Origin: Gamarada debralockiae
Lineage: Eukaryota > Ascomycota > Leotiomycetes > Helotiales > Hyphodiscaceae
DNA: 64,000 nt
Assembly (NCBI GenBank): GCA_002803225.1
Contig: NXFV01000570.1
Coordinates: 48,745-112,744 of the forward strand
Direction of reading: 5' to 3'
Positions 11,238 through 22,980 of this stretch are shown piece by piece. Every line of letters starts with the position of its first letter. Positions within the stretch are counted from its first letter, which is position 1. Under the pieces are notes generated by a model. The model did no database searches. It had not been told where the DNA came from and saw only the letters and a program-made list of their open reading frames with translations. The translations under genes were made by a program, and so were the position numbers.

Positions 11238-13563
11238 ATGTCTCTTCCGCCAGAACTGAGAGTGCTCTGCTTTCAGCTTTCCAACACCCCGACATCTGAT
11301 CTTCCACGCCTGACTCCGACTCTCCTCCGCCATGTTTCACGATGTCATGTCCCACTGTCCAGTTCTGCCGGAAATGCTAGCAAGGCTGATACTTCCGCTT
11401 TTTCGGTACAGGTGCAAGTGCACAAGCTGAAGACCCAACTATCCACGTTATTGAATGGCAAAAGTCCGGAGGGAAGATTCACCGCCGTAGTTTTGATCAA
11501 AGCTGTTGTCGAAGTGGGTGGCTGGGAAGTCTTGCGAAGCTCAGAGTCATGGGTTCGAGGATTATTGTCCATCTTGGGAGTATGATCTGTTGAAAATTCA
11601 GCGCTGTTTTCGAATACTGACTGCCACACAGAAACCAGATAGTGCTGTGATAAAGGAACTTTGTATCGTAGCACTCACCAAAATCTATTGTATGACCCAT
11701 CCATACCAGACACTTGTCCGAGAGATCACCACACCCACCCTGCCAGCCTTTGTAATGTCCTGCTTGAGTTTACTTTCGTCCAAGTCGTCCAAGGCTCAAG
11801 ACGTTCCGATATCAATGACCGAGGTTGTGTTCCGGTCTTTTGCAACTCTACTCCCTCGCCACACCACCATTTATCGACCCTTTGTCACTCAAATACGTGC
11901 CGTTGCAAAGCCCTACCTGGCATCCACGCTGTCAGATGGGATTTTTGTGACATCGTCGTTGTGCGAAAGTGCGCGCCGTCTCGTAGCGCTCTTGCACCAG
12001 ACTGTCGCAAAGACTGCCGGAGGAGAGGAGTGGGGAAAGGCTGTGCGCGACCTCCTGAAAGATATCCACGTGACTGCCGACCGAGTATTTCGAGCTGTCG
12101 TCGAGGACTGGGAGTCTGCTGCCGGATACGTTGGAGAACCCGTCGATGTTAATGTAGAGTTGTCTGGCGGTGCTAGGAATGCTGATGACTTACCACAATG
12201 GAATGGCATCAACGCCGGCGTGGAAAGGATGGTCGGCTTGCTGGAACTGTTGAAAGAGTACCTCAAGACTGAGACATCATTGCCTGTCTCGATACCTCTG
12301 GGTGCAATCGTCGACATGGTAACTAGGGTGCTTTCGGTCGCAATACCATCATCGTCGCAATCTTCGACCGGACAAGGCAGTGCACGTCTCCATCCAGCTA
12401 TCGATCGCGATGAGAAAGACGGACTATGGTCTGGTATGCCTCAGATATATGTTGCTGCGTTGCAGGTGGTCAGTACGATAGCCGATAGATTGCAAGAAGG
12501 TTTCATGCCTATGGCGCAAGGCTTCCTTGACCAGCTAGCGTGGGTCTTCCCATACGGCAAGCACGACTCGGACTTTCGCTTGCACACCTATCGCATCACG
12601 GCGCAGCTCCTGGTGCAAACAGGGCAAACCCTCAGTAAACCTTCAGCCTCCAAATGCTCTGGAATCATTAGGTCGTGTTGCAATGATTTAATCCCTGTCA
12701 ATTCAAAGTCTGCCACCCTTGGGCCCGATGTTGACGCTGCCAAGAAATCGAATGGGAACGCCTCGAACACCAATCAGAATGCCGATACATTTCTACAGAA
12801 CAGCATGGGTATTCCACAAGATATGATCCTCAATGATATTGACCTGGATCTCGCTGCGAGGGAGCTTCTGCCTCTGTTCATGTCCCAGTTTCCCCGGCAG
12901 TATATGGATATCTCATTGCGTTCCCTGATCGAGCGGACGTCAATTCTGAGTCACAATAAGAACGCTATGCTTGCAGCTATACTCAATCCTTTCGTTGGGA
13001 AGAATGGAAAGTCGATGACCAGCATCTTGCCTCATGTCACGAGGGCGTTTCCCAATGACGAAATCGTGGAAATCTTGCTGCGGCCGCGCATGCCGCTCGT
13101 GCCTTTCACGGGCGCTCGTTTGTTTAATGAGGAAGGTGCTGCCCAGGAGGATGAGGATGAAGATATGGAAATGGATACGGATCAACTTGATGCTGTTGAT
13201 GCACCTCATGGCAATGCTTTCGATGTCGGACAGTCTGCTCCTCAAGGCGATACCTCTTCTGCTCAGGACAGTGATATGAACCATCAAAAGCTTGGGAATT
13301 CGATGTCTTCGCAGCCAATCAATATCCCCCCCCACCACGGCTTCGGACCCACATCATCCAACCTTGGCGAAGCTATGGGGCAACAAACTCTCCTTTCTCG
13401 ATCAGATCCTTCTTTGAGTCACTCTCCAATCCCAATCGAGATCCGGCGCGCAACTGGAAGCACGCTTGCTGAAGCTAGAATGGAGGAGGACGTCTCTGAT
13501 TCCGATGACGAAAGCGTTCATCTCACGATGCAGTTGGATACCGACTCAGAATCTGAAGGCTAG
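11238..13563 (+). CDS. RIX1: RIX1, pre-rRNA processing / pre-60S assembly factor
   Basis: Two exons, 11238-11579 and 11632-13563, joined by a 52-nt phase-0 intron, give 757 aa, close to the length of yeast Rix1. The N-terminal region (SLPPELRVLCFQLSN, then GRFTAVVLIKAVVEVGGWEVL) matches the RIX1/PELP1 N-terminal helical domain. The C-terminus is acidic (EDEDEDMEMDTDQLD and DSDDESVHLTMQLDTDSESEG) as in this family. The protein acts in the nucleolus and nucleoplasm with Ipi1 and Ipi3 in ITS2 processing and Rea1 recruitment. Start choice follows the first in-frame ATG preceding conserved sequence. Confidence 0.9.
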
Positions 13564-15056
13564 GGTAGTGTGAGGATGAATAAGCTTTTCGTGCCTGAAA
13601 CTTCTTTTTGGCGTTGCTGTCAACCGTGGGACGGGCCTTCCGACCCCCGCTTAGCGTCCCAAGCTGTCGGTAACCACACCTCAATGGCAGCCAATCAGCT
13701 CGCTTCCCTCCTCATTACGTCTGCTGGTACAAATGTGACTCTCCTAGAATCCGGTAAGTTATCGTGAGATTCCCAAGCTTCATTCCCTTAGTATTCTTTC
13801 CAGTATAAGAAATCTCTTACTCCCATTCTTTCCTTCCTCTCCATCGAACTTACAACTCTTCTTTTGATACTGCATAGCGATTGTCAACGCATCTTCATCA
13901 AAGAATTAACACTCAGTTCGATCATCGAACACATCTTCGGACTCGAGCAGCTCTTCTGTATCTCGAGAAGACGTCAATTATCTACCAAACATCCAATTTA
14001 TGTCGTCGTCGGCTTCGTTCGCTGCTTCGGCACATTAATTCGTCAATCGCAGGCACTCGACTGCCAGCATTTTATCCAACTACACATATTACAACAAACA
14101 GTACGTACATGAATTTCACTTTACGCATCCTAGATAGCTGCTCTTATCCCCCTTGCTTTGTTTTGCATTCAATCGTCGTCGCTTCTTCAAAATAGCGATT
14201 TGCGACTGTGGAAAATACCAAACTCTCATCTCATCCGAGAGCACAACACAGCTGCAGTCAGCTGTGATACCTCAAGCTCAATTCCTGCGAGGCAAGAACA
14301 AGTCCACAACACCCCAGAAACAATCGGATAACATCGGCGCTGCTTCTCAAGTGAAGCAGCGCAGTCTCATCGCAATCTCTCAGAAAAATCAAAGAAATTT
14401 CCTATTTGGGAATCGTGCTAGGTCGCGAGACTTTGAGTCATTGTGGTGCACGGATCGAGGGGCTCGTGAAGCTTGTGGCGCACGCACAACATCTTATTTA
14501 TTTGGAAATAAACAAAAACATGTGATCTAAGCGACCTTTTCGGAAAAGGGGCATCGGGAAGTCAGGTGACTTATTGGAGTTGACTTGGTGAATTGTTTTC
14601 GTTGGTGGAAGAGTTCAAGGCATTCGAGTGTTCTACCTGGTGGAAGATAGCTTTGTTGTCTGGAAGTCGTCGCCGTTGTTGAGTTGGTGCCATCGTTGTA
14701 TTTGCACTTGAAAGTCAGGTGACTCTATTTGTTGAATTGTTTTTGGTTTGTGAGAGAGCTTTGCAAGGTTTTCGGGTGGTGTACAGTGTGCTACCCCATT
14801 GAAAGCTTCGCTACTGTTGAGGTCGTTGTTTTTGAGTCGGTGTCATCTTCACTTTTGCTCCATCTCATCGCGTCAACCGCTTTCAACATTCGTCCAATTC
14901 TTCTCTCGGCAGTTTCCAACTCCTCAGCATCTACTTCTGTTACGTCACAGTTTATTTTGTTTGGAAGCACCTGGCTTGATTGGCAACTATCATTTGTACA
15001 CACCGTCTAACTCTGAACATCTCCGCTAACTTCTTCGCAGTCTCGCAGCCGCCATA
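13564..15056. promoter_or_regulatory. Long upstream region of the H2C2 protein gene, with diverged tandem duplication
   Basis: About 1.5 kb without a supported gene, T- and pyrimidine-rich toward the 3' side, consistent with promoter plus a long 5' UTR. Segments 14559-14711 and 14712-14864 are diverged direct copies (period about 153 bp) starting with AAGTCAGGTGACT and sharing GTTGAATTGTTTT-like sequence. Confidence 0.5.
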
Positions 15057-16703
15057 ATGATCAATTCCCAAAGACTCGGTCCTTATGGAGAGGAGCTTAA
15101 GATCTACATCGCTCAGCGGAATGCACTCCAGAAATCACAAACCGGAGCCATGCTCACAGATACCGAAAAACGCACTCTTGAAAAGGAGTGGATGACAACC
15201 AAGCTTTTGCACCATGGTCTCACTATCAAGACCGGACAACACATTCTCGATTTCGTCATTTTCGAGCCTCTCGACGCTAAATCTCTCGCTTTCACAGAAA
15301 TGCAGGCTGGAGAGATACCCAGCTGGGACGACTTTAACTTGATCTTCGCTGTCATGTGCCACTTGAATGACAAGGCCGTGGACCCGGACAAGTTATGCAT
15401 GCCCCGCAAATGTCGACTCGACGCCATTCGCAACGAACTTGATAACCCCGGCACGACTACCGCCCCAGAAGGTTACGCCTGTGACAACAAAGCTTGTTGG
15501 ACATACGAGGTGAAGCAACATTGGTCACTTAAGAAAGGCTCTCTGGCCTGGAAGGACGAGCCTCCCTCCGTCCCACTTGAGAGTGCTTACAGAATTATCG
15601 CCGACAGCCATGTCTACTCGGACAACGGGAAAATCAAACACAGAGGCCGCGACGTAACCCAGTCGGAAGTCCGGGCCATCTCTAAGGCGTTCCCAACCCA
15701 AATTATTAAGGACTTTGTCGCAGCTTGTCCCAAATGCAGTAAAAGCAACAAGCGAGCCTCTCGAATGGCGGGTGCAGCAACAACCAAATTACTTGGAGGC
15801 AACGGCACGAAGAAGCGGACACGATGTGAGTTTGAGTCAAAGATGGAGTCAACGGACAACTTCATCGAGGACGATAAGTACTCCCCTTCCAAGAAGAGAG
15901 CCACCAAGAAGCCACGAAAGATGGCCATAAACCTCGATCATCAAATTCAAATATACTTCCAACGCAACGACGACCCGTTGCAAGACCCCAACCTCGGACA
16001 GTTATATCAGCCTCAATTTGATTTTTCCATACAATACAACTATCCTGCCCAGCACTACAGCTCCATGAACTCGGGCTTCATACAGACGCCTGCCGATTAT
16101 AACCCATACAACCAAATGGATGATCACAACAACACTTATCCTGCTCCCTCATGTGGAGCAGTCAACCACACTCCTGCCCCTGGCCCCATCGAAGAGTGTA
16201 TGGAAATCCTGATCTCGCTGAAGAAAGGAGGCAATCTCGGGAGAGAAATAGACTGGAAAGGTTTACCTTGTTCTGCGGACGAAACGTATGAGGCACTGAG
16301 CAGACTCCAACCTCCAAACACTTTGAATACCCCGTCTTCTCATTCTAAGCAATTAATACACCTTAGACTTTACGACACCATCAACCCTAGGTTCCTGGAG
16401 AAACAACCCTTCCAACCATTCTTCTTTGACCACAACGCCGCCGACATTGGTTTTGGTACGACGGACGTCAATGAGGGTTCGATATCCGCTCCAGTCCACA
16501 ACAAGCCTCGGCCTGAAATCCACACTTCGGCTTTATTATTCATTGGTCAAGGGCCTAATCCAAATGAACGAATGAACGAGTTTAACTTTGACAACAGCGC
16601 GGGCTTCATGGGTCAAGACCTCAATCCAAAGGAACAAAAGAATGAGTTCAGATTCGACAACGACCCCTTCATGGGTCATGGGTCAAGAGCTCATGTTGAA
16701 TGA
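15057..16703 (+). CDS. Protein with integrase-type H2C2 zinc finger, possibly domesticated
   Basis: A single uninterrupted ORF of 548 aa. At residues 185-227 it has H-x9-H-x28-C-x2-C (SHVYSDNGKIKH to CPKC). Together with the surrounding RIIADSH and IIKDFVAACPKCS this resembles the HHCC zinc-binding domain that precedes the catalytic core of retroelement integrases (PF17921 type). No DDE core, reverse transcriptase or LTR follows, and codon use looks intact, so a co-opted DNA- or RNA-binding protein is an inference. A basic patch (KKRATKKPRKM) near residue 285 could act as a nuclear signal. The C-terminus has degenerate repeats of the form FMGQ-x-LNP-x-E-x-x-NEF. The final copy is cut by a 7-bp duplication (see findings). 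Confidence 0.6.
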   Translation: MINSQRLGPYGEELKIYIAQRNALQKSQTGAMLTDTEKRTLEKEWMTTKLLHHGLTIKTGQHILDFVIFEPLDAKSLAFTEMQAGEIPSWDDFNLIFAVMCHLNDKAVDPDKLCMPRKCRLDAIRNELDNPGTTTAPEGYACDNKACWTYEVKQHWSLKKGSLAWKDEPPSVPLESAYRIIADSHVYSDNGKIKHRGRDVTQSEVRAISKAFPTQIIKDFVAACPKCSKSNKRASRMAGAATTKLLGGNGTKKRTRCEFESKMESTDNFIEDDKYSPSKKRATKKPRKMAINLDHQIQIYFQRNDDPLQDPNLGQLYQPQFDFSIQYNYPAQHYSSMNSGFIQTPADYNPYNQMDDHNNTYPAPSCGAVNHTPAPGPIEECMEILISLKKGGNLGREIDWKGLPCSADETYEALSRLQPPNTLNTPSSHSKQLIHLRLYDTINPRFLEKQPFQPFFFDHNAADIGFGTTDVNEGSISAPVHNKPRPEIHTSALLFIGQGPNPNERMNEFNFDNSAGFMGQDLNPKEQKNEFRFDNDPFMGHGSRAHVE

Positions 16704-17013
16704 ACAAATGAACGAGTTTGACTTGGGCAACGACAGCTCATCCACAAGTTGAAGGTTTACCACATGGCACTAGAGATCTGAAAGAATACAATGCATTGCT
16801 CATCACCAAAACCCATAGGTCTGCCTGCCCATCGGGGAATCCTCCTCCACGCCAAAAGTACACAACACGCCGTCAACGTTCGCCATTCCATGCCGTGTAC
16901 CAATCTTCCCACCACAAACACCATGCAAGTCTAAACCAAGTACTGTACAATGCTCAATCCCTATTGCACCTAAAGAAAAGAAGGTAACCCGTCCATCCCA
17001 GCCCACCCCCGAC
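16704..17013. other. 3' region shared by convergent genes
   Basis: It contains the frameshifted last repeat of the upstream gene (to 16752) and then non-coding sequence up to the alpha-actinin stop. Confidence 0.5.
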
Positions 17014-19573
17014 TCAATGAATCCCATTCGCCTTCCCATTGACCGCATTTCCCCGCTGTGGGCTTCGACCATTAGGAAGATCAGACAGCGCCGTAGTCTC
17101 GTCCTCAGAAGGATCGCTGATCAACCCATCCATAAAGCTAATATAATCATACTGTGGCATTCCCCTATCCGCCTGAAGATCCGGTCCCTTATGCAACGGC
17201 ACAACCTTAACCAGCTTATCAATAACATCATCCGGCACAAGACTATGTCTCAAATCCATCTCCGTAACATAAGGCTTCCCATCCGCCACCTCCCTAAAAC
17301 TCTGAAACACCTGCTCAGCTGTATTCTGATCCTCCGTAACATCAACCATAAACCGAATGAACTGCTCAAACGTAACATAATCCTTGCCATTCGATGTCTC
17401 CTGGAAATACTCGTGCATTTCATCTTCGGAGAATACGAGGCCGAGCGAGGCGAGCGCGGCGCTGAATTCCAGTTCTTGGAGACTGTTCGAGACGTCGCGG
17501 TCGAAATGGCGGAATACGGACTCGAATTCTTCGAGTTGAATTGGGGTGAGGTTCGTCATGTTTCGGGCTACCAATTGGTTGTCGAGGAAGGCGAGCTTTT
17601 TGGAGACAGAATTCTTGACTAGGCCAAGCTCATAGGATAGTTCGTCGTAGGTGTAGGTTGTGAAATCGTTTTCTTCGATGTTGGCTTCTTCGCATTTTTG
17701 GTCGACTATGGCGATTTTCTCGAGGAATGCGTTCATGGGGACGAGGTTATCGTTCAGTCGGCGGACGTGGGATAATTGATCTTCGACATCGCCTTCAAGT
17801 CCTGATATTGCTAATTGCATGGTGTTGAGGGCGAGGGCAAAATCGTTCGCTTTGTCGGCGAAGGACTTCCGGAGAGCATTTTTTATACTTGAAAGGGTTA
17901 GCGATGTTTACAAGCATGAAAGGGTCACGTACTCTCGGATTGTTTCGTTGATGAGCTGACCCCTGGTCATCTCCGCCTTCATCAATGTGGCCCATTCTTG
18001 ATCCAAGACGCTCAATCTCAACTCTGGCGGTGGTTCGTAGGCTCGGAGGCGATATGTGCTCAACTTTGTCTTGATGTTGCCCAAAAGCGCCGCGAGATCA
18101 CTCTTCTCTGCAACCCATTCCCTCTTCTTTCCCCTTTTATAAGCACTGAACTCGGTCGCTTGTCGTTTTGCATCCACATATGTGCCTTCGAACTTCGCTT
18201 CCTGCCACTGTACACCCTGCTCTCTGACGTTCTTCAGCAACTCCCTCATCCTCCGCTCAAATGCACTCTGCATCTCCCAAGCACCCTGCATGTTATTGAC
18301 GAACTTCTCCACTCTCCTGCCAGCATTCTCGACCTTCTCCATTTGCGAAAAGGCATGGAACCAATATGCAATGTATGTCATCAAACTCCTCTCGTCGGGT
18401 TTTGCGACATCGCAGACATCCTCCACATCCAACAGTGCCGGGATTCCAATCTCCTTGTTCGCAATATCGAATGCCAGTTGCATGTTGCCCTTATGATCGT
18501 TCTTGTCTAATGCATCGTAATCGATCAGATCGGGGCGGTGGATATCTAGAAGGGCGCAGAATGCGAGACCATCATTCCAACTATCCGTGAAGTTCCTAAC
18601 ATCTACCTCGTCGTAACAAGCCGTCTTCCTTTGGCACCACAGCAGCAGACCTTCCTTGGCAGTCATACCCTCCTCGTTGATATCCGAAATTGTGAAGCGC
18701 AAAATCAATGTCCAAATCAATCCCAATATGATCTTGCGATTTCCATCCACAACATCCTCGGCGCCAATATTCGTCATTTGTATGCCCCGCGATTTGATGA
18801 AGTCGAGGGAGAGGTTTGCATTTTCGAATCGTTGTACTCGTAGTTTTGGTTTCGCGGCATACCGACCGAGTGATTCGTTGGAGAGGCATTCGAGGAGGTG
18901 GATGAGTATGACCTGAATAGGGGTTGAAGTCAGCACAACGCTGCGCGGATAGATCAAAGATTGAACATGCCCCATCGCTGAGATCCTGTACCAGATCTTT
19001 AACAACTAATTCTCTCGGTTCAATCTTTGTATTCAACCTGCGACAAATTAGTCAATGTGCCAGCAGTCCGATCCATCGCCGTCATCCATACCATTTCGTG
19101 AACGTCTTCTGCTGGACCGTAATCCATTTCTGCTGCTCCGCAAATGCCATCTTGGTAAGCACCTGCTCATGCAGCGGTTCCACAGCCTTCAATGCCTCGT
19201 CAGTCTTGTTTTGCTTCGCAGGTAAACTGGTTGGTCGGTGGAATCTCCGTTTCCTCCCTTCTCTCCCTAATGGTGCGTCGCCGTCTTCGCTGCCAGTCGT
19301 AGCAGATCGTTGTAAGCGTGTAGTAAATTGTTTAGACCGATTGGCTTCCTTTTGTAGATCGCGACGAGACTTTGTTGGTGGTGTTGGAGGGGATTGTGGA
19401 AAAGGGGATGGTGAGGTTGCAGTGGTGTTGTTTACATCGTATCCGGCAAGACTCGAAAAGTCGGCGCTGTGGCAACGCGAACCAGCTTCTGAAGGCGGTG
19501 GAGTTGGAACCCCTGCTGCCATCACTGCCGACATCTTCTCTCCTATTTCTGATGACATCCTCTCTACTTCCAT
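17014..19573 (-). CDS. Alpha-actinin, F-actin cross-linker
   Basis: Four exons give about 800 aa: 19573-19092, 19037-18971, 18912-17933 and 17887-17014. A proline/serine-rich N-terminal extension of about 130 aa precedes the first calponin-homology domain (WITVQQKTFTKWLNTKIEPR). CH2 includes AKEGLLLWCQRKTACYDEVD and FCALLDIHRPDLIDYDALDK. Spectrin-type helices and C-terminal EF-hand segments (HFDRDVSNSLQELEF) follow. The second intron (18970-18913) uses a GC donor (GCATGT). Skipping it is required to join VQDLSDG to VILIHLLE, a junction conserved in actinins. The protein bundles actin, at the septation ring in fungi. The N-terminal extension is longer than in animal actinins. The start ATG at 19573 is one of two close in-frame choices. 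Confidence 0.9.
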
Positions 19574-21168
19574 TTTTTGCTCTATTTCAGATAAATTCGA
19601 GATGAAGAGTATGAGGGAAGTTTAGAAGAACAAATCGACTTTCCATGCATTAGTGGGAGGGACCAACCTTATGGTCCCTTTGCATGATTGAAACAATAGT
19701 TGACGAGTCCATATTGTCGCATCCCAACTCTCGAGATCCCTTCCTCCATTCAGTGATGTGAGGCTGGGTCAACTTCAGTCAAATGCCTCTTACCAGTGTA
19801 TCAATTCATCCTTGCTCAATATGGCCATCGCATAATGCTAAGAGGCGTATCAGACATAGTGATTGGGGATCACGACGATCTGGAGACGAAGACGACACGC
19901 ATCATCAGTGTGAGAAGAGCAGGCCAAAATTGCAAAGTTGCAATGCCTCCCATCCTGTTCAATTATTTTGGTAAGATTTACTACTGATCATATGTCACAT
20001 TTAGATATGGTTCTTGCGCTTTTGTGAAGTCTGCTGAACTTTGGAAGTCTTTCTCGAAGAGGGAGCAAAGGCAAAAACGATGGGGTTATGCATGAAATCC
20101 AAAAGTTTGGAAACAATCCTACAAATGCCATCCCAACATGCGACACACTGGACACTCCTCCCTTCCCTGCGCCTCCTTGATTTCAACCAATCATTGAAGC
20201 CAATATACCAAAATGATATTCTACCTCATACTTCAGCCACGATGATCACCGCTCGATTCGCAATTCCCAAAATACATCCAACCCCACCTTCCTTATCCAA
20301 TACACCCAAGGGCCCAAGTCCCTCATTGTCCCCCTCGGCAGATCTACCCTTCCCTCAGCACCCTCACCTTGTAGTATTCTATGCAAGTCGCATATACCTA
20401 CCGACTTCCAATCCGCAAGCCATTCACTCATGGACTGAGTTGGCCGGCGTCTCTACTAGTTTTTGAGAAAATATTATTGACTTGAAGTACCATTGATAGA
20501 ACAGAGCAGAGCATGAGTCCCATCCTGCATTCCTGAGACGGACTGTTTCGGGCACATCCAGTCACGTGATATATACCTCGCGGTGTTGTTTGAATCAACG
20601 AGTGTTCATTCAATTAGAACAATAATTTCTGGTTTGGATTGAATTTCTTTCATTAAGCAGAACAGCAATTGTTCTTGCTTGCAATCCTCAACGAGCATCT
20701 CAAAGGACGTTTACAACGAGTGTCCTTCAAACAAGAGACTAAAAATTTATGAAAGGTCCTTGTCTCCTATTTCCCCCTGGTTTGCATAAACAATACATTG
20801 TTACGATCTATACGATCTCGTAGAATGGGTTATACAATTCATTGTTCAACTGTTGTTGCGTGGATGGGTTCTGTTGAACACTGTCCAACTTGTATCTTTC
20901 TCCACTGTTTTGCCTAAAAAGTATAATGTTATGATCTGTTTAATTGTACAGCAGTTGTGCAATTTCCTGTTCTGCTGCGGCCTTTCTGAACACTCCCCGC
21001 TAGGTAGGTATATATTATTCAATCTTCAACCCCCAAAGTCGGCTTTTTTTTTCCCCCACCATCTCCTCCTCCTAATCCTTCTAATCATCACTGATCAGTC
21101 TGACTCACTTCACACCACACACTAGCCACCACACCGAGATCCTCCTCACACACTACTCAGCTACCTTC
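19574..21168. other. Intergenic, no supported gene
   Basis: About 1.6 kb. A 141-codon + ORF at 20041-20466 is Pro/Ser-rich in its second half and matches no family I recognise. Segments with related ACAATnCATTGTT wording lie near 20790 and 20840. A T-rich and C-rich stretch (21040-21110) precedes the CCC1-like pseudogene and may be its old promoter. Confidence 0.35.
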
Positions 21169-21994
21169 ATGGCTTTCTCATTAGCCTCGATTGAGCTCAC
21201 CCAGACACCGAGCGCCTGTCGCATGGTCTCAATTCTGCCGGCCAGAGAAACCGTGCAAGACAGCTCAGAACTCGAGTCGGGCAACACAACAGCCAAGAAA
21301 GCTGATAAGCCTCGGGACTACGGCGAATTTGCCGAGATCTCATCATCTGGCTTGCAGACGGACTGACAGTGCATTTCGCCCTCTGCGAGGCTGTCCTCTC
21401 CCAAATCAACCGTCATCGTCACCGACGCAGGGCTTGGCGAGCTCGTCAGCGGGTCCCTCTCCATAGGACTCGGGGGCTAGGCCGTCACATCCACAGCCAA
21501 GGCCGTCTTCACCCACAAAGAGCGCCAGAGGATCGAAACTATCAAGAATAACCCCGAAAGCCAGCGAGAGGAGGTCATCGAGCTCATGCGGCATCAGCCG
21601 AGAAACCACCATGCCTCTGCTCGTTCAGCTCGAGATCGACTCCGATCAATTGACCAAATCCGCATGAACTTCGTCGAGAAGCTCGAAAAACCCGCTGCGA
21701 GTCGAATCTGGCTCGCCGGTCTGAATACGGCTGTCGGATACTTCTCAGGGGGCATCTTTCCGCTGCTCTCCTACCTTGTGATGAGTGACATCGACAACGT
21801 CTCAAGGTCTCGATCGCCGTCGCAGTCTGTATTCTCCTGGCCTACGGGTTTCTGAAAGACTTTTTGACTATCTTGACAGTGCGATCGGGATTCTACGGCT
21901 CCGCTGAGACCTTATCATCGGCACCATTGCCGCGGGGGCAAGCTACGGGATCGTCAGAGCCATCGACGCGCACAAGGGCGTTGTCGCAGCCTAA
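21169..21994 (+). pseudogene. CCC1/VIT1-family vacuolar iron (Mn/Fe) transporter pseudogene
   Basis: Family motifs are present but scattered over frames: LADGLTVHFALCEA near 21346-21390, STVIVTDAGLGELVSGSLSI at about 21400-21460, and the C-terminal FLKDFLTILTVRSGFYGSAE and GTIAAGASYGIVRAIDAHKG ending at 21994. Known CCC1/VIT1 proteins (PF01988) carry these segments in one frame and import iron into the vacuole. Here the initial frame stops near 21366, a frameshift lies between 21390 and 21410, TAG falls at 21478-21480 just after SIGLGG, and further frame changes occur after 21800. At least four lesions make function unlikely. The 5' part (MAFSLASIELTQT...) keeps a plausible start. Confidence 0.8.
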
Positions 21995-22980
21995 GCAGGA
22001 GGAGACTCGGCGTTCTTCGTGAAGTAGAGAATCTACTCACGGAGATGCAAGGTGAGGAGTGAAACAAGCTGCCGGACAGCACGTCTTTCTTTTGTCTTGG
22101 GATCTTATGGAGTCTGCAGCTAAGGAGTTGGAGCAATGGGAACCCGGAGTAACTGGATAATAAACAAATTGAGCCTCTTAACAAATACTATTGAAAACTC
22201 ATTGAAGTGATATGTCCCTGTGAAAACATAGGTACAAACCCAGCTAAGTCCTTAGGCGGCACCAATAAGCATAACTAAAATCAGCTGATCCCACCTGGCG
22301 GTAACCAACTGAACCGGAAGCAAAACCCGTGCCAAGAAAAAGCCGCACTAGTGGTCGAATTCCCTGAGTGAAGGCTTGTGTAACCGGAATTTTTCTACGT
22401 CCGTAGCCCGCTACCCCCCCGCCTCCATTTCATGATTACTGATCCCCACTCCCTATCAAAACCGCAACTTTCACTCGATCAACATATAATCCTCGATCCA
22501 TAGGACGCCAAATCCGTGAGCAGGATTCCCACAACAAACGCGAAGCTGCCACGCTGTCATGTGGCTCGGGAGGGAGAGGGCAGCTTTTCAGGCAGCAATG
22601 GTATCTTTGATGCAGGTGGAGGGGCCTGCGTCGATGTTATTCGTCAATTGGGAAGCCACTGTGTCTATGCAATGGCAATCACGTATCGAATTCACCTTTG
22701 CTTTTGTTGAAGTGCGTGACGGAGAAGTGAACAAAGCCACCGCACACTTTCACAAGTAAGAAAATGAGTCACTTGAAGGTGAGTGGACAAGATCTGCTGA
22801 ATCGTTTGCGGGGTTCGGACTCTCTTGGGGAAGTTTTCTTTATTTAAACCTTCGTTCAATCCAACTCCCCTCTTCCTTTTCTTCAAAATTCCCAACTCCA
22901 GTTTCGCTGTTCAATCAAAGTACTACTGTCCAAGCACCTAAATCACACACACCTCATTGATAACCTAACAACCACTCACA
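21995..22980. other. Intergenic, upstream of the VOC-family gene
   Basis: About 1 kb, with no supported ORF. The last 150 bp are pyrimidine-rich with a TATTTAAA-like box near 22847, consistent with the promoter of the next gene. Confidence 0.4.

Noticed and set aside
17017..17622. 201-codon + strand ORF, Ile/Arg-rich
   Set aside because: Antisense of the alpha-actinin EF-hand exon; composition is that of a complement strand.
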